Below, in pieces: positions 28,712 to 37,962 of a DNA stretch of 64,000 nucleotides. The position numbers and the translations under genes are program-made. How positions within the stretch are numbered: position 1 is the first letter of the stretch; each line of letters begins with the position of its first letter. The stretch comes from Bacteroidaceae bacterium (GTDB lineage Bacteria > Bacteroidota > Bacteroidia > Bacteroidales > Bacteroidaceae), in contig CABIXF010000015.1 of the NCBI GenBank assembly GCA_902362595.1, forward strand, positions 1-64,000, in the 5' to 3' direction. Under the pieces are notes generated by a model that did no database searches, was not told the DNA's origin, and saw only the letters and a list, made by a program, of their open reading frames with translations.

Positions 28712-30922
28712 TTATCTGTTTACCTGCTTTACCCCTTTCACGGTTTTTATCTTCTTGATCAGTGATTCCAGCTTAGCATTGTCGTCCACCGTCACGGTCA
28801 GCATGCCCGAGAACAGTCCGTCGTGCGAGTCAATGCTGATGGAACGCAACAGAATATTGCTTTCCTTATTAATAATGGACGTGATGTTGGTCACGATGCC
28901 GATGTCGTCATGTCCGATGATACGGAGCGTGATGGGATACTGCTTTCCTTGGCTCTTCCCGGCCCAGCGTGCCTTAACAATACGATAAGGGAAGCGGGAA
29001 CGCATTTCCTTGGCGTTCGGACAGTCGCAGCGGTGAATCTTGATACCTCCGTTGATGCTCACAAAGCCGAACACTTCATCGCCGTAAATCGGGTTGCAGC
29101 ATTTGGCCAGAGTGAAATCCAGTCCCTTCAGGTTCTGGTCGATAACCAGCACGTCGTCCTTGTAGTCCTTGGCATCGGTCGGCTGCTGGATGTTGAACGA
29201 CTCTGCACTGCGGTAGCTGATTTCTTCGCGCTGCTCGGTCTCCTTCTTCTGCATGTCGAGGTACTTGTCGATGATGTCGTTCACATCGATTGACTCGTCG
29301 GCAATGCTTTGGTAGAAATCGGTCACGGTCTTGAAGCCCAGTTTCCGGATGAGGCGCATCAGGATGGCTTCATCGTATTCCATTTTCCGGTTCTTGAATT
29401 TCCGTTCCAGGGTTTCCTTGGCAAATTCTGTCTGGCGGGCTGCAATCTCTTTCAATGCCTGACGTATTTTGTTGCGGGCTTTCGCCGTGGTGACGAAGGT
29501 CAGCCAGTCGCGTTTCGGCGTCTGAGTGTTCGAGGTCATGATTTCCACCTGGTCACCGCTGTTCAGTTTCTGGCGGAGCTGCACGTTCTTTCCGTTCACG
29601 CGGGCACCCGTACACCGGCATCCCAAGTTGGAGTGGATAGAGAAGGCAAAGTCGAGCACGGTGGCTCCCTGCGGCAGTTTGTACAAATCGCCTTTGGGAG
29701 TGAACACGAACACTTCGTCTTTGTACAAGTCCAGTTTGAACTGGTCCATGGCATCCAAGTCGTTGTCAGCATTTTCCAGTGTTTCCCGGATGGAGTTCAG
29801 CCATTCGTCCAGACCGCTTTCCCCCTTGATACCTTTGTATCGCCAGTGGGCGGCAAGACCTTTTTCGGCAATCTCATCCATGCGTTCCGTACGGATTTGT
29901 ACCTCTACCCATTTGCCTTCCGGTCCCATGACAGTGATGTGTAAAGACTCGTATCCGTTGCTCTTCGGCACGGACAACCAGTCGCGCAGACGTTTGGGGT
30001 TGGGCAAGTACATATCGGTCACGATGGAGTAGGCCTGCCAGCACTCCTGCTTCTCCTTGTCGAGCGGAGAATCAAGGATGATACGGATGGCAAACAGGTC
30101 GTACACGCCTTCGAAGGGGCATCCCTGCTTTTTCATCTTCTGGTAGATGGAGTGGATGGACTTGGTACGTCCTTTCATGTGGAACTTCAGTCCGGCTTCT
30201 TCCAGTTTTTTCTTTATCGGTTCGATGAATGCGTCAATGTAGCGGTCGCGCGCTTGTTTGGTGGCATTCAGTTTCTCCTTGATATAATAGTACACGTCAT
30301 GCTGCGTGTATTTCAGTGACAAATCCTCCAGTTCCGATTTCAGCTTGTACAGTCCCAGTTTGTGTGCCAGCGGGGCATACAGGTAGGCCGCTTCGTTGGC
30401 CACTTCCAGTCGGGCTTCTTCATTCGGGCTGTCCTTTATCTGCCGCATCAGGTTCACACGGTCGGCAATGATAATCAGGATGACCCGCATGTCTTCGGCA
30501 AACGACAGAAGCAGGTTGCGGAAATTTTCCGATTCGATGATGGGACTCTTGGAATATAGTTCGTTGATTTTTACAAGTCCCCGGATAATGCCGGCCACGT
30601 CTTCTCCGTATTCCTCCTTGACGGACTCCAGGCTGCACAAGTTGTATTTCACAGACTCATGAAGCATGATGCCCAGAATCGAGGCGCGGCGCATACCGAT
30701 TTCTTCGGCTACGATAACAGCCGTCTGCATGTCTTTGATGATGGGGTTCATTTGGAAGACATTCCGTGGAATAGTTCCTTCCGACATGGCTTTTATGAGG
30801 TGGTTCTTCAGTTTGCGGCAGTCATCTTTTTGTAACGTGTCTTTTGATAGTAATAACAGCCTTTTATAAAGCTGAATCAGTTGTTTGTGCTCTTCCGGCG
30901 TGAAAAATTCATTGTTCTCCAT
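28712..30922 (-). CDS. RelA/SpoT-family (p)ppGpp synthetase with degenerate hydrolase domain
   Basis: Long RSH protein of 736 residues. Domains in order: an HD-type region (about 40-190), the nucleotidyltransferase synthetase (about 230-370), TGS (about 400-460, FTPKGDLYKLPQGATVLDFAF), a helical/zinc-finger region (CCNPIYGDEVFGF, HRCDCPNA), and a C-terminal ACT domain. The synthetase motifs look intact (GRTKSIHSIYQKMKKQG, YDLFAIRIILDS, GYESLHITV, EVQIRTERMDEIAE). The hydrolase motif, usually HDxxED, reads LHESVKYN, and the ADRLHNMR motif reads ADRVNLMR. The protein is therefore predicted to make but not degrade (p)ppGpp, like RelA. A second RSH gene elsewhere would have to supply hydrolysis. 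Confidence 0.92.
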   Translation of the reverse strand: MENNEFFTPEEHKQLIQLYKRLLLLSKDTLQKDDCRKLKNHLIKAMSEGTIPRNVFQMNPIIKDMQTAVIVAEEIGMRRASILGIMLHESVKYNLCSLESVKEEYGEDVAGIIRGLVKINELYSKSPIIESENFRNLLLSFAEDMRVILIIIADRVNLMRQIKDSPNEEARLEVANEAAYLYAPLAHKLGLYKLKSELEDLSLKYTQHDVYYYIKEKLNATKQARDRYIDAFIEPIKKKLEEAGLKFHMKGRTKSIHSIYQKMKKQGCPFEGVYDLFAIRIILDSPLDKEKQECWQAYSIVTDMYLPNPKRLRDWLSVPKSNGYESLHITVMGPEGKWVEVQIRTERMDEIAEKGLAAHWRYKGIKGESGLDEWLNSIRETLENADNDLDAMDQFKLDLYKDEVFVFTPKGDLYKLPQGATVLDFAFSIHSNLGCRCTGARVNGKNVQLRQKLNSGDQVEIMTSNTQTPKRDWLTFVTTAKARNKIRQALKEIAARQTEFAKETLERKFKNRKMEYDEAILMRLIRKLGFKTVTDFYQSIADESIDVNDIIDKYLDMQKKETEQREEISYRSAESFNIQQPTDAKDYKDDVLVIDQNLKGLDFTLAKCCNPIYGDEVFGFVSINGGIKIHRCDCPNAKEMRSRFPYRIVKARWAGKSQGKQYPITLRIIGHDDIGIVTNITSIINKESNILLRSISIDSHDGLFSGMLTVTVDDNAKLESLIKKIKTVKGVKQVNR

Positions 30923-30997
30923 AATGCCTCGTTTTGTTGTTTGTGGGTAAAGTTACTTTTTTTTTATCGATATGGTGCATTCTTACTGTATTTTTTC

Positions 30998-31005
30998 TAT
31001 TTTTG
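30998..31005 (+). promoter_or_regulatory. Probable -7 box of the DUF4301 gene
   Basis: TATTTTTG, 49 bases before the ATG at 31055. Confidence 0.4.
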
Positions 31006-31054
31006 AGCATGATTCTGAATGCAGAAAGAATATTCATTACCTAAATAAAACAAT

Positions 31055-32578
31055 ATGTTAACACACGAAGACAAAGAATTGTTGGCCAAGAAAGGCATTT
31101 CAGAAGAGAAAATTGCCGAACAGTTGGCTTGTTTTGAGAAAGGTTTTCCGTTCCTGAAATTGTCGGCAGCGGCTTCTGTAGAAAACGGAGGTATCATGAA
31201 AGCTGAAGCAAAAGATTTCGAACGGTATCTTGCGGCATGGAATGCTTACAAGGATGGGGAGAAGAAAATTGTCAAGTTTGTACCGGCTTCCGGTGCAGCC
31301 AGCCGTATGTTTAAGAATATGTTTGAGTTCTTAGGGGCGGACTATGACAAACCGACGACGGATTTCGAGAAGAAGTTCTTCGACCATATCCATGACTTTG
31401 CATTCTATAACGACCTGAATGCGGCTTGCATGGACAATACGGGCAAGAACATCGATGCTTTGTTGTCGGAACAGAACTACAAAGCCATTGTATCCAATCT
31501 GCTGGAAGCTGCAGGATTGAACTACGGTGCCCTGCCGAAGGGACTGCTTAAGTTCCACCGTTATGCCGACGGCGTACGTACACCGCTGGAAGAACATCTG
31601 GTAGAAGGTGCGTTGTATGCAGCCGGAAAGACAGGTAAAGTGAACATACATTTCACAGTGTCTACCGAACACCGGGCTTTGTTTGAAAAACTGGTGGCTG
31701 CCAAGGTGGGTGAATACGAAGCCAAATACGGCGCGAAATACCATATCAGTTTTTCCGAACAGAAACCGAGTACAGATACGGTGGCAGCCGATATGGAAAA
31801 CAAACCTTTCCGCGACAAAGACGGCAAGCTGTTGTTCCGTCCGGGTGGTCACGGGGCTTTGATCGAGAACCTGAACGATCTGGATGCCGATATCGTATTC
31901 ATCAAGAACATCGACAACGTGGTGCCCGACCGTTTGAAGGCAGATACCGTGATTTACAAGAAATTGCTGGCCGGTGTACTTGTCACTTTGCAGAAGCAGG
32001 CTTTCGAATACCTGGAACTGCTGGACAGCGGCCACTACAGTCACGAACAGCTGGAAACGATTATCCGTTTCGTACAGCAGCAGTTGCGTTGCCGCAGGAC
32101 AGACCTGAAAGAACTGGAGGATGCTGACTTGGTTATCTATCTGCGCAAGAAACTGAACCGTCCGATGCGTGTGTGTGGTATGGTGAAGAATGTGGGCGAA
32201 CCGGGCGGTGGTCCGTTCCTGGCTTATAATCCGGATGGAACCATCTCTCTCCAGATTCTGGAAAGCTCACAGATTGATATGAACGACCCGGAAAAGAAAG
32301 CGATGTTCGAAAAAGGTACGCACTTCAATCCGGTGGATTTGGTATGTGCCATCCGCGATTACAAAGGCCGCAAGTTCAACTTGCTGGAACATGTGGACAA
32401 GGCTACCGGTTTCATCTCTTACAAGTCGAAGAACGGAAAGGACTTGAAAGCCCTCGAATTGCCAGGATTGTGGAACGGTTCTATGAGCGACTGGAATACC
32501 GTGTTCGTAGAAGTACCGTTGAGCACGTTCAATCCGGTAAAGACCGTGAACGATTTGCTGCGTGAACAGCATCAATAA
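31055..32578 (+). CDS. DUF4301 family protein
   Basis: Cytosolic protein of 507 residues, no signal peptide. The start (MLTHEDKELLAKKGISEEKI) and the segment FVPASGAASRMFKNMFEFLG match DUF4301, a Bacteroidetes family of unknown function. GHGALIENLNDLDADIVFIK and VCGMVKNVGEPGGGPFL are reminiscent of nucleotidyl or sugar-1-phosphate transferase folds, an inference from motif flavour only. It is a single-gene unit closed by a strong terminator shared with the convergent AraC gene. Confidence 0.85.
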   Translation: MLTHEDKELLAKKGISEEKIAEQLACFEKGFPFLKLSAAASVENGGIMKAEAKDFERYLAAWNAYKDGEKKIVKFVPASGAASRMFKNMFEFLGADYDKPTTDFEKKFFDHIHDFAFYNDLNAACMDNTGKNIDALLSEQNYKAIVSNLLEAAGLNYGALPKGLLKFHRYADGVRTPLEEHLVEGALYAAGKTGKVNIHFTVSTEHRALFEKLVAAKVGEYEAKYGAKYHISFSEQKPSTDTVAADMENKPFRDKDGKLLFRPGGHGALIENLNDLDADIVFIKNIDNVVPDRLKADTVIYKKLLAGVLVTLQKQAFEYLELLDSGHYSHEQLETIIRFVQQQLRCRRTDLKELEDADLVIYLRKKLNRPMRVCGMVKNVGEPGGGPFLAYNPDGTISLQILESSQIDMNDPEKKAMFEKGTHFNPVDLVCAIRDYKGRKFNLLEHVDKATGFISYKSKNGKDLKALELPGLWNGSMSDWNTVFVEVPLSTFNPVKTVNDLLREQHQ

Positions 32579-32602
32579 ATTGAGATAGACCGATTGAATC
32601 AT

Positions 32603-32643
32603 AAAAAAGTCCGCTTGTCTGCATCAGACGGGCGGACTTTTTT
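32603..32643. terminator. Bidirectional terminator between DUF4301 and AraC genes
   Basis: AAAAAAGTCCGC (32603-32614) pairs perfectly with GCGGACTTTTTT (32632-32643), giving U runs on both strands. Confidence 0.9.
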
Positions 32644-32691
32644 GTCTTCATGTATACCGATTCTCTATTTTTACTGTGCCTTTTCATTTTG

Positions 32692-33585
32692 TTACGACAG
32701 CTTTTCCCGGTATTCTTTGGGAGAGATACCCAGGTTTCTTTTCACATATTTGCCGAAGAACGACAGTGTGGCGAAATTCAGTTCGTTGGCAATTTCCTTG
32801 ATGCTTTTGTCAGGACATTTCAGCAGATATTCCACATCCTTCATGACATAGCTGGTAATCAGGTCGGAAGCTGTTTCTCCGGAATTTTCCTTGCAGATGG
32901 CCGACAAGTATTTGGCCGTGACGAACAATCGGCTGGCATAGTAGCTTACGGAGCGTTCTTTGGGGTAGGACGAAACCAGCAGTTCGATGAAGGCGTTGAA
33001 CAGGTTGCTGGAGGAATTGAAGCAGGTGGGACGCAACTGGATATATTTTTCCAGGGCATCCTGAAACTCATAAATGAATGCTTGCAGGAGGGAGTTGATG
33101 AGTTCTCTCTGGTGACGGTGGGGCGTTCCTGTCAGTTTGGAGTAGAGCAGGTGGTAGTATTGACAAAAAAGCTGGCTTTCCTCTTCGTTGAGCGGAATGA
33201 TGGGGTGCTGGTCCAGATACAGCCTCGAACACCAGTTGCTTGTGGATGCCGACAAGATGAAGACACGTTTGGCATATTCTGGTGAAAGGCAAAATCCACA
33301 GCACTCAAAATCATCACCTATTGTGCCGTGCTTGAGCAGAGTCTGCGGATGGCAAATCATCAGGTCATTCGGACCGATGTCGTAAGAGTTGTTGTTGAGA
33401 GATAAAGATGCTTTTCCTTTCAGGCATAAAATAACTAGGAAGAAGTCTGCCTTTATAGTGTTTTGTTCTATGGCGTCAATCTTATTAACCTGATTATGTA
33501 TGATAACTTGTTCATCCTTGTAAGTTGCCACCTTTTCTATAATCTCGGTACTTGACATCCTGATAAGTTCTATTTCCTTCTCCAT
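32692..33585 (-). CDS. AraC-family transcriptional regulator, divergent from RND operon
   Basis: Regulator of about 297 residues, counted from the ATG at 33585 (MEKEIELIRMSSTEIIE). A longer frame runs to 33738, but it would cross the divergent promoter region. The N-terminal half is cupin-like (KADFFLVILCLKGKASLSLN, YDIGPNDLMICHPQTLL). The C-terminal half is the AraC double helix-turn-helix (YYASRLFVTAKYLSAICKEN, IKEIANELNFATLSFFGKYV, NLGISPKEYRE). It is transcribed away from the efflux operon, and repeated GTGTTCTAT sites lie between them, so it most likely controls that operon. The inducer is unknown. Confidence 0.88.
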   Translation of the reverse strand: MEKEIELIRMSSTEIIEKVATYKDEQVIIHNQVNKIDAIEQNTIKADFFLVILCLKGKASLSLNNNSYDIGPNDLMICHPQTLLKHGTIGDDFECCGFCLSPEYAKRVFILSASTSNWCSRLYLDQHPIIPLNEEESQLFCQYYHLLYSKLTGTPHRHQRELINSLLQAFIYEFQDALEKYIQLRPTCFNSSSNLFNAFIELLVSSYPKERSVSYYASRLFVTAKYLSAICKENSGETASDLITSYVMKDVEYLLKCPDKSIKEIANELNFATLSFFGKYVKRNLGISPKEYREKLS

Positions 33586-33639
33586 AAATCTAATAAATCT
33601 AGTTCGATTACAAATGAACTGAATGTTTTTTAATAATCG

Positions 33640-33722
33640 GTGTTCTATTTTTCTTGATGAGTGTTCTATAAGTGAAATTGATGCAACGAATGGAAAAATA
33701 GGACACTTCCAAGGTGTTCTAT
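33640..33722. promoter_or_regulatory. GTGTTCTAT repeats, candidate AraC binding sites
   Basis: GTGTTCTAT occurs at 33640-33648, 33661-33669 and 33714-33722, with an inverted, one-mismatch copy (ATAGGACAC) at 33698-33706. The first two are 21 bases apart, the usual spacing of tandem AraC half-sites. The last lies about 30 bases upstream of a TTTCTTTG sequence before the efflux operon. Confidence 0.6.
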
Positions 33723-33783
33723 ATATCCTGTGTTTCATGTAATGGTCTTTTCTTTGCGCTCACAAATCGTAGACATACTAAAC

Positions 33784-34821
33784 ATGATAAGATTTATGAA
33801 AGAATTTCATTGGATGGCCATTGGTTTATTTTTGGTCATGATGTCAGGATGCGGAAGCAGAGAGCAAGCTTCGCAGCAGGTAGACCCTGTAAAGGTAAAG
33901 GTCATGACCGTAGTGTCATCAGTACGGAACGAGACCGTCCGTTTTTCGGGCACGGTGCAAGAAGAAAACGGAAGTGCGTTGAGCTTTCCGCTGATGGGAA
34001 GAGTGAAGTCGGTACAGGTGGATTTGGGAAGCCGGGTGCGGCAGGGGCAGTTGCTGGCTACACTGGACGAAGCGTCCGTAGAAAGCACGTATCAGGCGGC
34101 AAAGGCGGCTTTGAAGCAGGCGGAAGATGCCTACCGGCGAATGAAGGAACTGCATGAAAAAGGGAGTCTGGCCGACATGAAGTGGGTGGAGGTGCAGAGC
34201 AAACTCCAGCAGGCCCAGTCCATGGAGGCAGTGGCCCGGAAGAACCTGACAGACTGCCGGCTGGTGGCTCCGTTTGCCGGGGTGATTGCCGAAAAGAACC
34301 TGGAAGTGGGGCAGAATGTGGTGCCTGGGGTACAGGTCATGAAACTGGTGTCCGACGACCGTCTGAAAGTACGGATTGCCGTACCGGAAACGGAAATCAT
34401 GCACGTGACGAAAGGTCAGAAAGCAGTGATTGAGGCTCCGGTGCTGAACGGCAGACAGGCAGAAGGGGTGGTGATGGAGAAAGGTATCCAGGCCAATCCG
34501 CTGTCACGGTCGTACGAGGTGAACATCGGCATTCAGACGCCGCATACGGGCTTGCTTCCCGGTATGGTGACGGAGGTATGGCTGCAGGATGCCGACAAGA
34601 GTCAGACCTGCGTACTTCCTGCCAGCGTGATTCAGCTGGATGAAAGCAACCGCTATTTCGTGTGGGTGAAGGGAGCAGACGGCAAAGCCTCCAAGCGCGT
34701 GGTGACGTGTGGCAAGTTCACGGCAAGCGGAGTAACGGTGGTGGCCGGATTGAGTGAAGGAGAGGAAGTGATTGTGGAAGGCCAGCAGAAGGTGTGCGAA
34801 GGCACGCCGTTGGCCATATAA
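33784..34821 (+). CDS. RND efflux periplasmic adaptor (membrane fusion protein)
   Basis: Adaptor of about 345 residues joining inner membrane pump and outer membrane channel. A lipobox lies in VMMSGCGS. The lipoyl/barrel-sandwich halves are visible as GRVKSVQVDLGSRVRQGQLL and DCRLVAPFAGVIAEKNLEVG, flanking a short helical hairpin (YQAAKAALKQAEDAYRRMKE). The beta-barrel and membrane-proximal parts follow. The ATG at 33784 (MIRFMKEFHWM) gives a good lipoprotein signal; an earlier in-frame ATG at 33730 is unlikely. It is the first gene of an adaptor, pump and channel operon. Confidence 0.92.
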   Translation: MIRFMKEFHWMAIGLFLVMMSGCGSREQASQQVDPVKVKVMTVVSSVRNETVRFSGTVQEENGSALSFPLMGRVKSVQVDLGSRVRQGQLLATLDEASVESTYQAAKAALKQAEDAYRRMKELHEKGSLADMKWVEVQSKLQQAQSMEAVARKNLTDCRLVAPFAGVIAEKNLEVGQNVVPGVQVMKLVSDDRLKVRIAVPETEIMHVTKGQKAVIEAPVLNGRQAEGVVMEKGIQANPLSRSYEVNIGIQTPHTGLLPGMVTEVWLQDADKSQTCVLPASVIQLDESNRYFVWVKGADGKASKRVVTCGKFTASGVTVVAGLSEGEEVIVEGQQKVCEGTPLAI

Positions 34822-34836
34822 AAATAGGTAAAGCAC

Positions 34837-37800
34837 ATGGAAAAGAAACGGAACATAGTAGAGTGGGCCATGCATTATCGCCAGATTGTGATACTGGTGA
34901 CATGCTGCCTGGTGGCATTCGGCATATACAGTCTGCCGCAAATGCAGAAAAATGAGTTCCCGGATTTTACCATACGTCAGGGAATGGTGATTGCCGTGGC
35001 TCCCGGGAACACGGTCAATGAGATGGTGGAACAGGTGACGAAGCCATTGGAAAACTATATCTTTACCTACAAGGAGGTGAAGAAGGAAAAGACTTTTTCG
35101 ACCACCCGCGACGGAATCGTGTTTGTGCAGGTGGAACTGAATGATGACTTGAACAACAAAGATGAGTTCTGGAGCAAGTTCAAGCACGGAGTGGCCGCGT
35201 TCAAGTCGCAGCTGCCTCCGAATGTGCTGGCCGTGCAGGTGATGGATGATTTCGGCGATACTTCGGCACTGCTGATTACCATGGAGAGCAAGGACAAGAC
35301 CTATCGGGAATTGTCGGACTACATGGATGAACTGGAAAACCGGTTGCGCCGTATTCCCAGTGTGGGACGTCTGACCGTCAGCGGAGAAAGACAGGAACAG
35401 ATTTCCATTTACCTGGATCCGGAGCGTCTGTCGCATTACGGACTGAACGAGCAGCTCATCGCCGGACAGTTGTTTGCCAAGGGGTTTGTGACCACCGGCG
35501 GACGCATACAGACTCCTCAGTATGTCTTGCCGGTACACGTGGAAAAGACGTTCAACACGCTCTATGACGTGCAGCAGCAGATTGTGTACAGTGATCCCTC
35601 GGGCAATGTGGTACGCCTGCAGGATGTGGCCCGTGTGGTGAAGGAATACCCTCATGCCGACAGTTACATCAAGAACAACGGCACGAAATGCATTTTGCTG
35701 AGTGTGGAGATGAAAAAAGGCAAGAACATCGTGCAGATGGGGGATGACATCAACCAGGTGCTGGAAGAGTTCAAGAAGGAACTGCCTTCGGAAGTCAACA
35801 TGTACCGCATCACGGACCAGGCGCAGGTGGTGGGCGACAGTGTCAATTCGTTCTTGCGTGAGCTGGTTATCGCCATTGTGGCCGTGGTGATTGTGGTGAT
35901 GCTGCTGTTGCCGTTACGGGTGGCACTGGTAGCCGCTTCCACCATTCCGATAACCATCTTTATCTCGTTGGGACTCTTTTATGCCTTTGGCATCGAACTG
36001 AACACCGTGACGCTGGCAGCCCTGATTGTGACCTTGGGAATGATTGTGGACAATTCCATCGTCATAATCGACAGTTATCTGGAGAAAATCGGAGAGGGGA
36101 TGTCGCGCTGGCATGCGTCCATTTATAGTGCCACGCATTTCTTTAAATCCATCTTCTCGGCTACGCTGGCCATCAGTATCACGTTCTTCCCCTTCCTGAT
36201 TGTGATTCCGGGCATGATACACGACTTCCTGCTGAGCTTCCCTTGGTCCATTTCGCTGATTCTGGGCATTTCCTTGGTGGTGGCCATGTTGTTGGTACCG
36301 TTCATGCAGTTCTGGTTCATCCGGAAACCGGTGCCTTCGCACAAAAAAGGATTCTCGTTTATGGAGTTTCTGCAGACCTATTACAACAAACTGTTGGACA
36401 AATGTTTTGCGCATCCCTACATCACCCTGATGGGGGGAGTGGCTTCTGTCGTGATAGGTATCTTCCTGATGGGAAAATTGCCGCAGAAACTGATGCCGGT
36501 GGCCGACCGTAACCAGTTTGCCGTAGAGATTTATCTGCCTACGGGAACGGCGGTGGAAAAGACCGCGTGGGCGGCCGATACGATGGAACAGGTGTTCCGT
36601 AAGGACCCGAGAGTGGTTTCCGTCACTTCGTTTGTGGGCTGTTCTTCACCCCGTTTCCATACGGCATACGCCCCTCAGCTGGGAGGAACCAACTATGCCC
36701 AGCTGATTGTGAACACGAAGGATAACAAGGAAACCGTGGAACTGCTGGATGAATATTCTCCGCGCTACACCGATGCCTTTCCCGACGTGCGGGTAAGGTT
36801 CAAGCAAATCAGTTTCAGCCAGGCAGTTTATCCGATTGAACTCCGTCTGAGCGGCGAGAACTTGGATTCATTGAAGACTGTAGCCGGAAAATACCTGAGC
36901 CTGTTGCGCCGGATGCCCGAGATACGGCTGGCGCAGACTAATTTCAGTGAGCCGCAGACTTCGGCCAAGGTGGTGCTGAAAGAAGATGAGGCTTCGCGCC
37001 TGGGCATCCAGAACGCCCAGCTGGAAACCACGCTGGCCATGCGCTACGGCGACGGACTGAAGGTGGCCAGTGTGTGGGAAGGCGATTATGACATCTCCGT
37101 GACATTGAAGAGCGAGAAAGCCGACTGTGCCGATTTCTCCGATTTGGAAAACGAACTGATTCCGGTGTTGGGAGGTACGCAGGTGCCCTTGCGTCAGGTA
37201 GCGGAAGTGGTACCTTCCGTGAAAGACGGACAGCTGGTCCGCCGGAACGGTATCTATACGATTACGGTGATGGCCGATGTGCGTCGTGACGTGAACGTAG
37301 CCGCCTTGACGAGTGTAGTGAAAGAGAATGTGGCAGCTATTCCTCTGCCGGATAAAGTAACGCTGGCCTACGGAGGTGACGACGAGCAGGACAATGAGAA
37401 TCTTCCTCCCATCATGGGAGCGCTGGCCATTGCTGCTTTCATCATCTTCTTCATTCTGCTGGCCCATTTCCGGCGCATCAGCATTGCCCTGCTGATTTTT
37501 GCCAGCATGACGCTCTGCCTGTTCGGAACGGCTGTGGGTGTACTGATTCAGGGAGTGGATTTCGGTATGACCTGTACGTTGGGTATTATCAGTCTGATGG
37601 GTATCATCGTGCGTAACGGTATTATTATGATTGACTATGCCGAGGAATTGCGGGCTACGGAGAAACTCTGTGTGCGCGATGCCATTTATCATTCGGCCCG
37701 TCGCCGTATGCGGCCTATCTTCCTGACTTCGGCTGCGGCTTCCATGGGAGTCATTCCGATGATATTGGGCAAGAGCGGACTTTGGATGCCGATGGGTACG

Positions 37801-37926
37801 GTAATTTGCTACGGTACGCTGATTACCATGCTCTTCCTGCTGACGGTGCTTCCGGTGGCTTATCTGCTGATTTTCAGGGGAAGCTCTGAAAAACGTGCCC
37901 GGCTGGAGGCCTTGGAAAATGCCTGA
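34837..37926 (+). CDS. RND-family efflux pump, inner membrane subunit
   Basis: AcrB/MexB-like proton-driven exporter of 1029 residues with 12 helices and two large periplasmic loops. TM1 is at the N-terminus (QIVILVTCCLVAFGIYSLPQ). The TM4 region reads LGMIVDNSIVIIDSYLE, with one acidic residue (VDN) instead of the paired Asp of AcrB; this is common in Bacteroidetes members. The second half carries FGMTCTLGIISLMGIIVRNG and ARRRMRPIFLTSAAASMG. It is 15 bases after the adaptor gene and 36 before the TolC-like gene. It probably exports drugs, bile acids or similar amphiphiles; no substrate can be read. Confidence 0.94.
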   Translation: MEKKRNIVEWAMHYRQIVILVTCCLVAFGIYSLPQMQKNEFPDFTIRQGMVIAVAPGNTVNEMVEQVTKPLENYIFTYKEVKKEKTFSTTRDGIVFVQVELNDDLNNKDEFWSKFKHGVAAFKSQLPPNVLAVQVMDDFGDTSALLITMESKDKTYRELSDYMDELENRLRRIPSVGRLTVSGERQEQISIYLDPERLSHYGLNEQLIAGQLFAKGFVTTGGRIQTPQYVLPVHVEKTFNTLYDVQQQIVYSDPSGNVVRLQDVARVVKEYPHADSYIKNNGTKCILLSVEMKKGKNIVQMGDDINQVLEEFKKELPSEVNMYRITDQAQVVGDSVNSFLRELVIAIVAVVIVVMLLLPLRVALVAASTIPITIFISLGLFYAFGIELNTVTLAALIVTLGMIVDNSIVIIDSYLEKIGEGMSRWHASIYSATHFFKSIFSATLAISITFFPFLIVIPGMIHDFLLSFPWSISLILGISLVVAMLLVPFMQFWFIRKPVPSHKKGFSFMEFLQTYYNKLLDKCFAHPYITLMGGVASVVIGIFLMGKLPQKLMPVADRNQFAVEIYLPTGTAVEKTAWAADTMEQVFRKDPRVVSVTSFVGCSSPRFHTAYAPQLGGTNYAQLIVNTKDNKETVELLDEYSPRYTDAFPDVRVRFKQISFSQAVYPIELRLSGENLDSLKTVAGKYLSLLRRMPEIRLAQTNFSEPQTSAKVVLKEDEASRLGIQNAQLETTLAMRYGDGLKVASVWEGDYDISVTLKSEKADCADFSDLENELIPVLGGTQVPLRQVAEVVPSVKDGQLVRRNGIYTITVMADVRRDVNVAALTSVVKENVAAIPLPDKVTLAYGGDDEQDNENLPPIMGALAIAAFIIFFILLAHFRRISIALLIFASMTLCLFGTAVGVLIQGVDFGMTCTLGIISLMGIIVRNGIIMIDYAEELRATEKLCVRDAIYHSARRRMRPIFLTSAAASMGVIPMILGKSGLWMPMGTVICYGTLITMLFLLTVLPVAYLLIFRGSSEKRARLEALENA

Positions 37927-37962
37927 CAAGGCGATTAGGAATCAAGATAAAGAAGAATCATT

